A stretch of 64,000 bases of DNA, from the NCBI RefSeq assembly GCF_025685565.1, contig NZ_JAGSYE010000003.1:806001-870000 (forward strand), written 5' to 3'. Below are positions 22,952-32,016 of this stretch, in pieces. The translations under genes were made by a program, and so were the position numbers. The notes beneath the pieces are model-generated. The model was not told the origin of the DNA. It did no database searches and was given only the letters and a program-made list of their open reading frames with translations. Within the stretch, counting starts at the first letter, position 1. Every line of letters begins with the position of its first letter. Source of the DNA: Granulicella aggregans. Lineage in GTDB: Bacteria; Acidobacteriota; Terriglobia; Terriglobales; Acidobacteriaceae.

Positions 22952-25201
22952 CTAAGCGACGTCTCTCTTCGCCCCCAGAAGGTCCTCGATCCTAACCGGC
23001 AGCTCTCGCACTCGTACTCCGGTCGCGTGATACACCGCATTGGTGATCGCGGCAGCAATCCCCGCAAGCCCAATCTCGCCCACGCCCCGCGCGCCAAGTT
23101 CGTTCAGCACCGTATCCGGATGGTCGAGGAACGTCACATCAATGGCTGGTGAGTCCGCGTTCGTCGTCACCATGTAGTCGGCAAGGTTGTTATTCAGCGG
23201 CAGCCCGAACTTCGGGTCGTAGTGCGTCTCCTCGAAGATCGCCATGCCCACGCCCATCACCACCGCGCCTTCAATCTGGTTGCGAGCAGGCTTCGGGTTG
23301 ATGATATGGCCGCCGTCGATCACCGTCACCACGCGCGAGACCCGCAGCCGCGCCGTCTCCGGCTGCCACGTCACCTCGGCGAACTGCGCCCCGAAGGAGT
23401 GCAGCGAGAACTTCTTGTTGGGATCACCGAACGTCCCTTGGGAGCTTCCCTGCCCCGACGCCACGCGGATGTTTCCCTTGTTCAGAATCTCCTCGAACGG
23501 CACGCCGGTATCGGGCGACTTGTCCTTTAGATGAACCCGGCCATCGGTAAACGCCAGCGCATCCGGCTTCGCGCCATCGAACTGAGTTCCCTTCGCTCCA
23601 GTCGCCACGGCAAATAATGTTCCCTTCGCCTTCTCGATCGCCTGCATCACTGCGGGAACCAGCGACGCTGTCGCCCACGATCCCCCGGAGATCGGCCCGG
23701 GCGGAAGCCGGGTATCGCCAAGCACCACCTCAATGCGATCATGCGGGACGCCCAGCTTGGTCGACACCATCTGCGACAGCGCCGTGTACGTGCCCGTTCC
23801 GATGTCCTGCGTTGCCGTAGAAACCCGCACCACGCCCGTCTGGAGCAGGTCGACCGCCGCCTGGGCCTCAGTCCGTTCAGCAATCCACGAACAGCCGGCA
23901 ACACCCCAGCCGAGGATCAGGCCATCCTTCTTCATGGAACCCACGCCGGGAGTGCGCTGCGCCCAGCCAAACTTCTCAGCACCGGTGTTCAGACACTCCA
24001 CAAAGTGCCGTGACGAGAACGGCAGGTTCAGCCCTTCATCTTTCTCCGGCTCGTTCATCAGCCGCAGCTTGATGGGGTCCATCTTGAGCTTGATGGCAAG
24101 CTCGTCCATCGCGGACTCCATCGCGAACAATCCCGGCACCGCTCCCGGCCCGCGCATCGAAGTCGGCGTACCCACATTCCGCCGCACAATCGCCGATGTG
24201 GCCCGCAGATTCGCCGTGCTGTAGCTGTAGGGCGTCGCCTCGCTGCAGCCCTCGCTGTAGTCATCGAGAATGGAAGTGTGATTCAGCGAATCGTGCATCA
24301 GAGCGACCAGCTTGCCTTCCGCAGTCGCTCCGAGGCGGAAGCGTTGCTGCGTCCTTGGCCGGTGGCCAACACTCTCAAACATCGACGACCGCGCCACCAC
24401 CAGCTTTACCGGTCGGCCCAGGTTCCGAGATGCTGAAGCCGCGAGAAAAGTGTGTGGCCACGGCCACAGCTTGCCCCCGAATCCCGAGCCCAGGAACCGC
24501 GAGATCACGCGAATGTTCTCCTCCGGCACGCCCAGCATCTGCGACATGACATTACGATGATTCATCACCGCCTGCGTCGTCTCGTAGACCGTAAATCCCT
24601 GGCCATCCCAGCTTGCGACACTCGCGTGCAGCTCGATGGGATTGTGGGTCTCCGTCGGCGTTGCGTAGGTCTCGTCGATCTTCACCGCAGCGGAAGCGAA
24701 CGCCGCGTCGGGGTCGCCGCGATGGAAGTCCACCTTGGGCTTCTCGTCGGTCTTCAGCTTATCGCTGACGTCGTGGTCGCTCTTGCGATAGGTGACCTTC
24801 ACCTTGTCTGCTGCTGCCGTCGCCTGCTCGAAGGTCTGCGCGACCACCACGGCGACGTACTGCCCGTAGTAGCGGACAAACTCATCCTCGAGCGGAGGCC
24901 GCTGTTCATCGAGAATTCCGACGAATCCAGATGGAGGTGCAGCCCGGTACAGCTTGCCGATGTTGCCGTGGCTGTAGACCGCCTTCACTCCCGGCATCTT
25001 CTCAGCTACGCTTGCGTCGAGCGCGGTGATCGTACCACTCGGAATCTTCGCGCAAACAGGAACGGCGTACAGCATGCCCGGCAGGTTGTAGTCGGAGCTG
25101 TACATCGCCGCACCTGTAACCTTCAACGGTCCATCGACGCGAGGCAACTTGCCCATCGTCTTAGGGGGAGTCGTCGTCGCCAAACCTGTCGTCATCGCCA
25201 T
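22952..25201 (-). CDS. Molybdenum hydroxylase large subunit (PaoC/YagR type)
   Basis: The 749-residue catalytic subunit of a xanthine oxidase family enzyme begins with the aldehyde oxidase a/b hammerhead (RVDGPLKVTGAAMYSSDYNL) and contains ISRFLGSGFGGKLWPW, typical of the MPT-cytosine dinucleotide site, and a C-terminal ARGVGEIGLAGIAAAITNAV with the conserved active-site Glu. Together with the FAD and Fe-S subunits upstream it would oxidise aldehydes or N-heterocycles. The YagTSR complex of E. coli is periplasmic and detoxifies aromatic aldehydes, and I expect a similar role. It lies 133 bases after the FAD subunit, and a repeat occupies that gap. Confidence 0.93.
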   Translation of the reverse strand: MAMTTGLATTTPPKTMGKLPRVDGPLKVTGAAMYSSDYNLPGMLYAVPVCAKIPSGTITALDASVAEKMPGVKAVYSHGNIGKLYRAAPPSGFVGILDEQRPPLEDEFVRYYGQYVAVVVAQTFEQATAAADKVKVTYRKSDHDVSDKLKTDEKPKVDFHRGDPDAAFASAAVKIDETYATPTETHNPIELHASVASWDGQGFTVYETTQAVMNHRNVMSQMLGVPEENIRVISRFLGSGFGGKLWPWPHTFLAASASRNLGRPVKLVVARSSMFESVGHRPRTQQRFRLGATAEGKLVALMHDSLNHTSILDDYSEGCSEATPYSYSTANLRATSAIVRRNVGTPTSMRGPGAVPGLFAMESAMDELAIKLKMDPIKLRLMNEPEKDEGLNLPFSSRHFVECLNTGAEKFGWAQRTPGVGSMKKDGLILGWGVAGCSWIAERTEAQAAVDLLQTGVVRVSTATQDIGTGTYTALSQMVSTKLGVPHDRIEVVLGDTRLPPGPISGGSWATASLVPAVMQAIEKAKGTLFAVATGAKGTQFDGAKPDALAFTDGRVHLKDKSPDTGVPFEEILNKGNIRVASGQGSSQGTFGDPNKKFSLHSFGAQFAEVTWQPETARLRVSRVVTVIDGGHIINPKPARNQIEGAVVMGVGMAIFEETHYDPKFGLPLNNNLADYMVTTNADSPAIDVTFLDHPDTVLNELGARGVGEIGLAGIAAAITNAVYHATGVRVRELPVRIEDLLGAKRDVA

Positions 25202-25265
25202 CGTCTTCTCTCCCCGTCAGTGCTTGTTGAAAAGCTCTTCCTTGATCTTGATCATCTCTGTATTG

Positions 25266-25340
25266 TTTAAGGGCACGACTTTAGCCGTGCCATCCATGCT
25301 GCCTCATCCACGGGGCTTTAGCCGCTGAGGTACCTTATGC
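25266..25340. repeat. Dispersed repeat with GGGCACGxCTTxAxCCGTGCC hairpin, copy 1
   Basis: The unit holds two hairpin-like parts: GGGCACGACTTTAGCCGTGCC and then GGGGCTTTAGCCGCTGAGG. A second copy at 44823-44900 lies inside the metalloprotease gene. The right end (25335-25340) reaches the stop codon of the FAD subunit, so the repeat supplies it. Confidence 0.7.
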
Positions 25341-26339
25341 CTGCTGGGTTGCGACTGTAAGTGCGTGAACGATACACCGCTTGGCCAGCTCCACTTTGAA
25401 TCCGTTCTCGCTCTGCGGCTTGGCTCCGTGCAGCGCTGCTTCGGCCGCTGTCCGAAAGCTCCTCTCATCTGCGGTCTTTCCCAATAGCGCATTCTCTGCC
25501 TCGTGCGATCGCCATGGTTTCGTTCCAACCCCACCCAGCGCCACGCGAATGTAGCTGATCTTTCCGCCATGCACCTCAACCACGATTGCAGCCGATGCCA
25601 GCGCAAACTCGTAGCTCGCTCTATCCCTCAACTTCAGGTAAGACTGTTTCGATCCCGCTTTCGCCGCAGGCAGCGTCACGCTCGTCACCAGGTCGCCCGG
25701 CTCCAGCACATTCTCGCGGTGCGGCATATTACCCGGCAGCAGATGGAACTCGCCGATGGGAACCTCGCGTTCGCCCTTCGCGCCCTTTATCTGCACGGTC
25801 GCCTCAAGCGCCACCAGCGCGATGTTCATGTCCGAAGGATTGGTTGCGATGCAATCGCTGCTCGTGCCCAGGATCGCAAGGCTCCGGTTGTCGCCCTCGA
25901 TCGCCGGACATCCCGTTCCCGGCTCACGCTTGTTGCACGGCAGCGCGTCGTTGCGGAAGTACATACACCGCGTCCGCTGCAACAGGTTGCCGCCGGTCGT
26001 CGCCATGTTGCGGAGCTGCGCCGAAGCGCCCGACAACAGCGCCTGCGAGAGCACCGCATAGTCTTTCTGGACTTCGGGATGGTGGGCGAGATCGGAGTTG
26101 CGCACCAGCGCGCCGATGCGCAGCCGGCCATCCGGGAGGCGCTCCACGTTGTCGAGCGCAAGGCCGTTGATGTCCACCAACTGCGTCGGCACCTCGACGT
26201 TCAGCTTCATCAGGTCGAGCAGCGTCGTTCCGCCCGCGATGAACCGCACATCCGCGCCCTGCTGCGCCGTCTTCGACAGAGCGGCCATCTGCACCGCCTG
26301 CGGAATCTCCGTCGCCTTCGTAAACTTGAATAGCTCCAT
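25335..26339 (-). CDS. Molybdenum hydroxylase FAD-binding subunit (PaoB/YagS type)
   Basis: The 334-residue protein has the CoxM/XdhB FAD motifs: VRFIAGGTTLLDLMKLNVEV near the N-terminus and MATTGGNLLQRTRCMYFRND. The latter, followed by PCNKREPGTGCPAIEGDNRS, has four Cys (RTRC, PC, GC, with another close) of the extra 4Fe-4S site seen in YagS. The C-terminal lobe is the CO dehydrogenase flavoprotein C-terminal domain. The ATG at MELFKFTKATEI is 11 bases downstream of the Fe-S subunit stop. The frame is open further upstream, but that would overlap the Fe-S gene. Confidence 0.92.
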   Translation of the reverse strand: MELFKFTKATEIPQAVQMAALSKTAQQGADVRFIAGGTTLLDLMKLNVEVPTQLVDINGLALDNVERLPDGRLRIGALVRNSDLAHHPEVQKDYAVLSQALLSGASAQLRNMATTGGNLLQRTRCMYFRNDALPCNKREPGTGCPAIEGDNRSLAILGTSSDCIATNPSDMNIALVALEATVQIKGAKGEREVPIGEFHLLPGNMPHRENVLEPGDLVTSVTLPAAKAGSKQSYLKLRDRASYEFALASAAIVVEVHGGKISYIRVALGGVGTKPWRSHEAENALLGKTADERSFRTAAEAALHGAKPQSENGFKVELAKRCIVHALTVATQQA

Positions 26340-26350
26340 GCTTGTGCTCC

Positions 26351-26968
26351 TTAAGCTGTGTGGCGAACAGCCTGGATGGCCAAAACGATATTCGGATACG
26401 CTCCGCAGCGGCAGATGTTGCCGCTCATCAGCTCCTTCACGTCCGCGTCTGTCGGACCGCAGGGCTCTTTTAGCAGGGCGACGGCCGACATGATCTGCCC
26501 CGACGTGCAGTATCCGCACTGGTAGCCGTCATGTTCCACGAACGAAGCCTGCATCGGGTGCATATTCTCCGGCGACCCGAGACCTTCGATCGTCGTGATC
26601 TCGTCGCCCTCGTGCATCGCGGCCAGCGTCAAGCAGGAGTTGATCCGCCGCCCGTTCACGTGCACCGTGCAGGCTCCGCACTGGCCGTGGTCGCAGCCCT
26701 TCTTCGTACCGGTCAGGCTGATCGTCTCGCGCAGGCAATCCAGCAGCGAAGTTCTTGGATCGATCTTCAAATCGAGCGTCTTCCCGTTCACCTTCAAGCT
26801 CACAGGAATGGCGTTCTCGACCGGCTCAAGGTCCATCGCCGCACCAGTCACCACAGGCGCGACCTCGGCATGCACTGGCCGCGCGATCACTGGCGCTGCT
26901 GTCGCTACACCCACCGCTCCCAGTCGCGACAGAAACGACCGTCGCGAAAGTCCGCTTTCATCACTCAT
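26351..26968 (-). CDS. Molybdenum hydroxylase 2Fe-2S subunit with Tat signal (PaoA/YagT type)
   Basis: The 205-residue protein starts with a twin-arginine signal (GLSRRSFLSRLGAVGVATAA), so the complex is exported folded. The plant-type 2Fe-2S cluster is bound by KGCDHGQCGACTVHVNG and the second, alpha-helical cluster by YQCGYCTSGQIMSAVALLKE and SGNICRCGAYPNIV. It is the first gene of a three-gene operon. The exported small subunit carries the two others, which lack signals, as in E. coli PaoABC. Confidence 0.94.
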   Translation of the reverse strand: MSDESGLSRRSFLSRLGAVGVATAAPVIARPVHAEVAPVVTGAAMDLEPVENAIPVSLKVNGKTLDLKIDPRTSLLDCLRETISLTGTKKGCDHGQCGACTVHVNGRRINSCLTLAAMHEGDEITTIEGLGSPENMHPMQASFVEHDGYQCGYCTSGQIMSAVALLKEPCGPTDADVKELMSGNICRCGAYPNIVLAIQAVRHTA

Positions 26969-27023
26969 TGGGGATCCCTCACGAATAACATACTCTAACT
27001 GCCCTGCGCGGGCTTTTTCGCCT

Positions 27024-30000
27024 CTAATAAAGCAATTTCACCGAGAACTGAATCTGCCTCGAAGTTCCCGCCGTCTTGCTGATCTCTCCAAACCCCGCGC
27101 CCTTGATTGTGTTCGCCGGCAGTCCAAAGTTCGCCACGTTGAAGAGGTTGAAGAACTCCGACCGGAACTGCACGTCGAACAGTTCACCGCCCGCCGAGCG
27201 CCTTCCCACCGGCGTGTCCTTGATCAACGAAAAATCGAAGTCATAGTAGGCAGGCCCGCGAAAGGTGTCCCGTCCCAATGTCCCAAACGACCCATCCGGA
27301 ATCGTGAAGTAGGAGCCGTTGTCTAACCCCTTGCCGAAGTAGTCCACCCGGTTCGGTCGCGCCGTGGAAAGATCGGGGGTCGCAATCTGGTCTGGCCTGT
27401 CCACGCCACCCAGCCCGGCCTCCGTCTGCTGCTGGCCGGAGTACACCGTAAACGGCAAGCCGCTGCTGATCGTCGAGATGCTCAACAACTCCCACCCAGC
27501 GGTGAACCTGCGGTTGATTCCTTGCAGCATGTCCACCTTCTCAAGCTGCAGATCCTGCGCCAGGCTTGCCGTGAAACTGTGCGCCACATCGAAGCTCGCA
27601 GGTCCCTTCTCGGGATGGTTGTCGAGCGGATCCTGCGGCAGCGGATTCGAGACTGCCCCGGTTCCGCCGATGCCGCCCGCCACGCCGCTCGTATCGTCCA
27701 GCGCCTTCGACCAGGTATAGCTGATCTGCACGCCCGGACCGCCATGCGGCAGTTGCCCCGAAAGAGACGTCTGTAGCGCGTGATAGCTCGAGTGCGCCGT
27801 CGCGACGATCACTTGTTCCGTGCCGTAACCACCAATGGCCTCATTCGCACTGTTGAACTGCGTGTAGGGCGCAAACGCCGGTCCGGCGCCCGAGTACCCA
27901 TTCGGCGAAGAGATCCTCGGCAGCTTCGCCGAGGCCGTCCCGACATAGGCTGCATCCGCCGTCAGCTTGCCAAACTGCCGCTCCGCTCCCACCGTCCACG
28001 TCTGCAGATATCCGTTGCCGAAGCGCGGGCTGATCGCAGCCAGATTCAGCGGCGTGAACTGCGCTCCCGGCGTAAGCGCAGCAAGGCCGTTCTGATACCG
28101 CTCGACATCCAGAACAGTGTTGGGTGCCGTCGTGTTCGTCTTTCCATCCGCGAACAGCTGCTGCCCTGATGTCGAATAGAACGTCGGCAACTGGGCCGAG
28201 GTGATCTGGAAGCCATACGGTATCGGTGCCGATGCTGTGGCCGTGATGTGCGGATAGATCACATACGGTACCGCTCCGGTGAGGAAGTTGTCCTGCCAGA
28301 TATTCGGCGGAATCGTCGTAATCCCCCCGCCCGCATGAACATGCAACGAGCCGGCCACTCGCCAGTCGATCTGCACCCGCGGTGCAAACTCCGCCCACTG
28401 GTGCCGGTATCCCGGCTGCGGGTTGACCGCGTACTGCGTACCACCATCGGGACCGAGGAACGATGCCGTCCGCTTGGCGCGCTCGGAGATCGGAGTGTAC
28501 GCCTCCCAGCGAACACCGTAGTCCAGCACAAATCGCGGCGAGATCTTATAAGTGTCCTGCAGATAGACCGCGAAGCCGTTGCGTGAGATCGCCGCCGGCC
28601 CAATATGCGCGCCGCCCGAGATAAACGGAGGCGCAACCGCCGTTGTATAGACGAACGCGCTTCCCGTCAGGAAGGCGCTCAACGTGTCCGGCAGCTTGTC
28701 GCCGACATGTACATCATGGGTATGGCTGGCGGAGGTGATCTCCACCGGCGAATACACCGTGCCGCCTCCGAAGTCATACTCGCCGTTCGGGCTCGTCCCG
28801 AAGTACGTCGTGTCGCGATTCAACCGCACCTCGCCGCCGCCCTTCACCACATGCTTCGATGTGGTCCAAGTAAAGGCCTGCCGCACCTGGAAGAGGTTCC
28901 CAAACGCCGACATCACCGATCCGCCCGCGGAGTTGAAAGCCTCAAACGACCCATCGTTGAACTTGATCGCCGGATCGGTGTGATTCGCCGTCGGAAACTG
29001 CGGCGTCGTACGGGTCAGGCTCAGCCCGCTCTCAAACGCGAACCTTGGCGACACGGTCTTGGTGTAAGTGATCGCCCCGTTGCGCTGGTGGTCCATGTAC
29101 ACCACGCCGAAGCTCGGATCGATCGCCGTCTGGTCCGGGTTCGTCGTCGGCCCAAAGAGGTTGTTGAAGTTGAACCGCGCCGTCAGGTGCGCGTTCTTCG
29201 GGAGTTCCTGATCTAGCCGGATCGAAAACTGGTTCGCATTGGTGGTCACCTTTGACGCCCCTGCGAACGTATTCACTCCGTAAGATCCCGTCGGATTGTT
29301 CGGCAACGGATAGCGGGCGAGCACCGCAGCAATCTTTGCATCCGGCATGATCGTCAGGGTGTCACCCGAGTAGGCTGTCGTATCGATTCCCTGCCGCTCA
29401 GCCTCGGTCGGCACCGGGAAGACCTGCGATGTGCCCAGCACCTGCCGGAAGCCTTGGTACTGAATGAAGTAGAAGCTCTTCCCGCGACCATCGTAAACGT
29501 GGGGAACCACGATCGGGCCCCCATTGGTGAACCCGAATTCATTCCTTCGGAACGGCGGAATCCGTCCCGGCTCCGCCAGCGTGGGATGATCGAAAAAGTT
29601 CCGCGCGTCCAGCGCCGAGTTCCTCAGGAACTCGAAGATGGACCCATGAAATCCGCCCGCGCCCGAACGCGTGATCACGTTCGTGAAACCCGCCCCCCCG
29701 CGACCGATCTCCGCCGGCATCCATCCCGAACTCGACCGGATCTCCTCGACCGCGTCGACATTGAAGTTGCTGAACGCCGCTCCGCCCATCTCCGGGTCAC
29801 TGGTGTCCGCGCTGTCCATCGCGAACGTCGCCTCCACTCCACGCTGCCCATTGATGGCAAACTGCTGGGTGAAGTTCGTCTGCCCGTTCGAGTCCGTCAT
29901 CGTCCCCGCCGCCAGCAGCAACAACTGGCTGAAGTCACGCTTGTTCAGCGGAATCGCGCTTACCGTCTGGCTCGAGAGCTTCTCGCCGCCCGTGCCAATC

Positions 30001-30407
30001 GTCGTCTCGCCGGTGCGCGACACGACCCGCACCTTCCCCGACTTCGACACCGTCACCACCATAGGCAGCGACTCCGCAGAGAGCTCCAGCGTCTCCGGGT
30101 AGCGATGCTCCACCCCGCCTATCACCACCACTAGCGTGTACTTGTCCGCCGCAAGGCCACCGAACCGGAAGGCTCCTGCGTCCGAGGTGTTCGCGACCAC
30201 CTCGCCGTGTGCGCCAATTAAACGGATGGACCCATTCAGTACAGGCTCTCCTTTGTCATTCCGCAGCTCTCCACTCCATCCATGCACGACGAGCTCCTGC
30301 CCGTAAGCATCGGCTGCGCCGATCCGGTCGAAGGGAAAGAGACCCGGCACAAGGACGAGCAAGAAGACATGAAGCACGAGGAGGGCCAACTTTTTCATGA
30401 TCGCCAA
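27024..30407 (-). CDS. TonB-dependent receptor, Oar-like, with carboxypeptidase regulatory domain
   Basis: The 1127-residue outer-membrane protein begins with a signal peptide (LALLVLHVFLLVLVPGLFPF) and then a beta-sandwich carboxypeptidase-type regulatory domain (residues about 40-120, GWSGELRNDKGEPVLNGSIR). A plug region (SAIPLNKRDFSQLLLLAAG, then VDAVEEIRSSSGWMPAEIGR) and a barrel ending in Y follow. No TonB box was recognised with certainty. Such large Oar-type receptors are abundant in Acidobacteria and are usually thought to take up polymers or siderophores; the ligand cannot be told. It lies 125 bases from a divergent membrane gene. Confidence 0.9.
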   Translation of the reverse strand: MAIMKKLALLVLHVFLLVLVPGLFPFDRIGAADAYGQELVVHGWSGELRNDKGEPVLNGSIRLIGAHGEVVANTSDAGAFRFGGLAADKYTLVVVIGGVEHRYPETLELSAESLPMVVTVSKSGKVRVVSRTGETTIGTGGEKLSSQTVSAIPLNKRDFSQLLLLAAGTMTDSNGQTNFTQQFAINGQRGVEATFAMDSADTSDPEMGGAAFSNFNVDAVEEIRSSSGWMPAEIGRGGAGFTNVITRSGAGGFHGSIFEFLRNSALDARNFFDHPTLAEPGRIPPFRRNEFGFTNGGPIVVPHVYDGRGKSFYFIQYQGFRQVLGTSQVFPVPTEAERQGIDTTAYSGDTLTIMPDAKIAAVLARYPLPNNPTGSYGVNTFAGASKVTTNANQFSIRLDQELPKNAHLTARFNFNNLFGPTTNPDQTAIDPSFGVVYMDHQRNGAITYTKTVSPRFAFESGLSLTRTTPQFPTANHTDPAIKFNDGSFEAFNSAGGSVMSAFGNLFQVRQAFTWTTSKHVVKGGGEVRLNRDTTYFGTSPNGEYDFGGGTVYSPVEITSASHTHDVHVGDKLPDTLSAFLTGSAFVYTTAVAPPFISGGAHIGPAAISRNGFAVYLQDTYKISPRFVLDYGVRWEAYTPISERAKRTASFLGPDGGTQYAVNPQPGYRHQWAEFAPRVQIDWRVAGSLHVHAGGGITTIPPNIWQDNFLTGAVPYVIYPHITATASAPIPYGFQITSAQLPTFYSTSGQQLFADGKTNTTAPNTVLDVERYQNGLAALTPGAQFTPLNLAAISPRFGNGYLQTWTVGAERQFGKLTADAAYVGTASAKLPRISSPNGYSGAGPAFAPYTQFNSANEAIGGYGTEQVIVATAHSSYHALQTSLSGQLPHGGPGVQISYTWSKALDDTSGVAGGIGGTGAVSNPLPQDPLDNHPEKGPASFDVAHSFTASLAQDLQLEKVDMLQGINRRFTAGWELLSISTISSGLPFTVYSGQQQTEAGLGGVDRPDQIATPDLSTARPNRVDYFGKGLDNGSYFTIPDGSFGTLGRDTFRGPAYYDFDFSLIKDTPVGRRSAGGELFDVQFRSEFFNLFNVANFGLPANTIKGAGFGEISKTAGTSRQIQFSVKLLY

Positions 30408-30531
30408 TTATATGCAGCGCAAGCACTTCGCGACTCGCCGGCAGTCCTGAGAGCTTTACCCAGATACCGTAGCCCGTCATCGGCGTCCAGCTTTCTGCAG
30501 GACTGACCGTGTTTGTAGTACCGTCGGAAGC

Positions 30532-30987
30532 GTGATCTCGGACTCGACAAACAGCGTCGCGAAAGAACATTCTCCACCTTCGGCGTTTGCGCGCACAGCC
30601 GTAAAGTGGTCCGTCGCTGTTGTCAGCTTCGGTTTCATCCTTCTACAAAGCGCCTGCACCTGGGTGATGGCCGTCAGCGGAGCACGTCTGCTTATCGGCT
30701 TGAGTGCGCTCGCTGCCGCCTCCGGTCTCAACCGTCCCTCCAGCGGCTTCCACGCCGATATCATTCGCGTGCCTATGATGATCGTCGCGGTTGCTGGATC
30801 GCTCATCAACCTCTACGTCATCTGGCGAATCCGCTCGCTACGCGCCCGGCCATCTTCACAATGGCGCACGACGCCCGCACCGCGCTCGAAGATTCGTGCG
30901 GAGAACTTCCAGATCGCCCTGGCGATCCTCACCCTGATCCTCGTCATCGCCGAACAGGCCACTCACCTGATCGTCCACAACGCTTAG
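30532..30987 (+). CDS. Membrane protein of unknown function
   Basis: The 151-residue protein has three to four membrane helices: WSVAVVSFGFILLQSACTWV, ARLLIGLSALAAASGL, MMIVAVAGSLINLYVIWRI and FQIALAILTLILVIAEQATH. The start is a GTG in AGCGTGATCTCG with little ribosome context. It is divergent from the TonB receptor and its last 4 bases overlap the stop of the convergent anti-sigma factor. I do not recognise a family. Confidence 0.65.
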   Translation: MISDSTNSVAKEHSPPSAFARTAVKWSVAVVSFGFILLQSACTWVMAVSGARLLIGLSALAAASGLNRPSSGFHADIIRVPMMIVAVAGSLINLYVIWRIRSLRARPSSQWRTTPAPRSKIRAENFQIALAILTLILVIAEQATHLIVHNA

Positions 30988-31247
30988 GGCAGCTTCCGAA
31001 CCACCGCTTCCGCACTCTTCAACTCCGCATCCAGCCGGGCGTGTAAGCGTTCGCTATACCCTAGCGGCAGTTCAAACACCCGCTCATCCGCGGTCAGAAT
31101 CAGGATATTCCGCGTCGAATCCAGGATCGCCGAGCATATCTCGCAGTGCTCCAGATGCTCCTGCACCATCCTTAAGACCTCCGGCTCCAGCGTTCCATCC
31201 AGGTATCCGGAGATGTGCTCCCAGACATGCTTGCACTCTATGACCAT
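30984..31247 (-). CDS. Anti-sigma factor with zinc-finger (zf-HC2)
   Basis: The 87-residue protein has the zf-HC2 motif CKHVWEHISGYLDGTLEP and LEHCEICSAIL, i.e. the H-x3-C-x2-C type with the upstream C and H. After it comes a short helical tail without a membrane helix, so it is probably a soluble anti-sigma factor. The ATG has GGAGG 8 bases before it (inside the sigma gene), and overlaps the sigma stop by 10 bases, so the pair is coupled. It would bind the ECF factor encoded directly upstream. Confidence 0.85.
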   Translation of the reverse strand: MVIECKHVWEHISGYLDGTLEPEVLRMVQEHLEHCEICSAILDSTRNILILTADERVFELPLGYSERLHARLDAELKSAEAVVRKLP

Positions 31248-31861
31248 GGGAACCACCTCCGTTTCGAGTCCATCTGCTTCAACTGCGGTGCCAGGGTCTT
31301 CTGCAATGCCACTCGCGCCCTGTGCAGCCTTACCTTCACCGAAGCCACTGTGATCTGCAACACGTCGGCGGCCTCGGCAATGCTCAATTCCTCGATGTCA
31401 CGAAGTACAAAGATCTCCCGGTAGATCGGCGGCAAGCCTTCAACCGCCTTCTGCAGCAGGCTTCGCATCTCACTTCGCTCCAGCGCCTCCGAAGGAATCT
31501 CCTTCCAGTCCCGCAGCAGCGCCGGCGATACATGGCTGCCGTCGTCGTTCGACGCTTCCAGCGGCTCCATCTTGATCAACTTTTTCCGGCGTAATCTGCT
31601 CCGCGCCTCGTTCAATGTGATGCTGATCAACCACGTTCCGAACTTCGCCTCTCCGCGAAAGCTCGCAAGGTTGCGGAAGGCCTTCAGGAACGCCTCCTGC
31701 GCGACATCTTCCGCGTCGGACTCATCATGTACGAACGACAGCGCCATCACGTATACGCTCCGCTCGTACGGCCGGATGAGATCGTGAAAGCGTTGCGATT
31801 CGCCAGCCAGAATCGCTGCGATCATCTCCGCTTCGTTGCGTGATTCGTCTATTTCAGGCAT
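31238..31861 (-). CDS. ECF-type RNA polymerase sigma factor
   Basis: The 207-residue protein has region 2 (LIRPYERSVYVMALSFVHD, DAEDVAQEAFLKAFRNLASF, EAKFGTWLISITLNEARSRL) and region 4 (LPPIYREIFVLRDIEELSI, then EAADVLQITVASVKVRLHRA), with no region 1.1 or 3. It belongs to the ECF group controlled by a soluble zinc-binding anti-sigma factor, which overlaps it downstream. Its targets are unknown. A divergent 155-base region separates it from the DUF1223 gene. Confidence 0.92.
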   Translation of the reverse strand: MPEIDESRNEAEMIAAILAGESQRFHDLIRPYERSVYVMALSFVHDESDAEDVAQEAFLKAFRNLASFRGEAKFGTWLISITLNEARSRLRRKKLIKMEPLEASNDDGSHVSPALLRDWKEIPSEALERSEMRSLLQKAVEGLPPIYREIFVLRDIEELSIAEAADVLQITVASVKVRLHRARVALQKTLAPQLKQMDSKRRWFPWS

Positions 31862-32016
31862 TTCGTTGCGAACTTCTCTCCATCCAGCGGCACACTTGCA
31901 TCCATATCAGACATTAGAACCTTGCGCACTCCATAAGTTACAAGGAGAGCGAATCTCGTATCCCCTGTAACCCCGGGCGTGTCGTGGCGTCTGATGGCTG
32001 TACTTCGGAGGCACCC

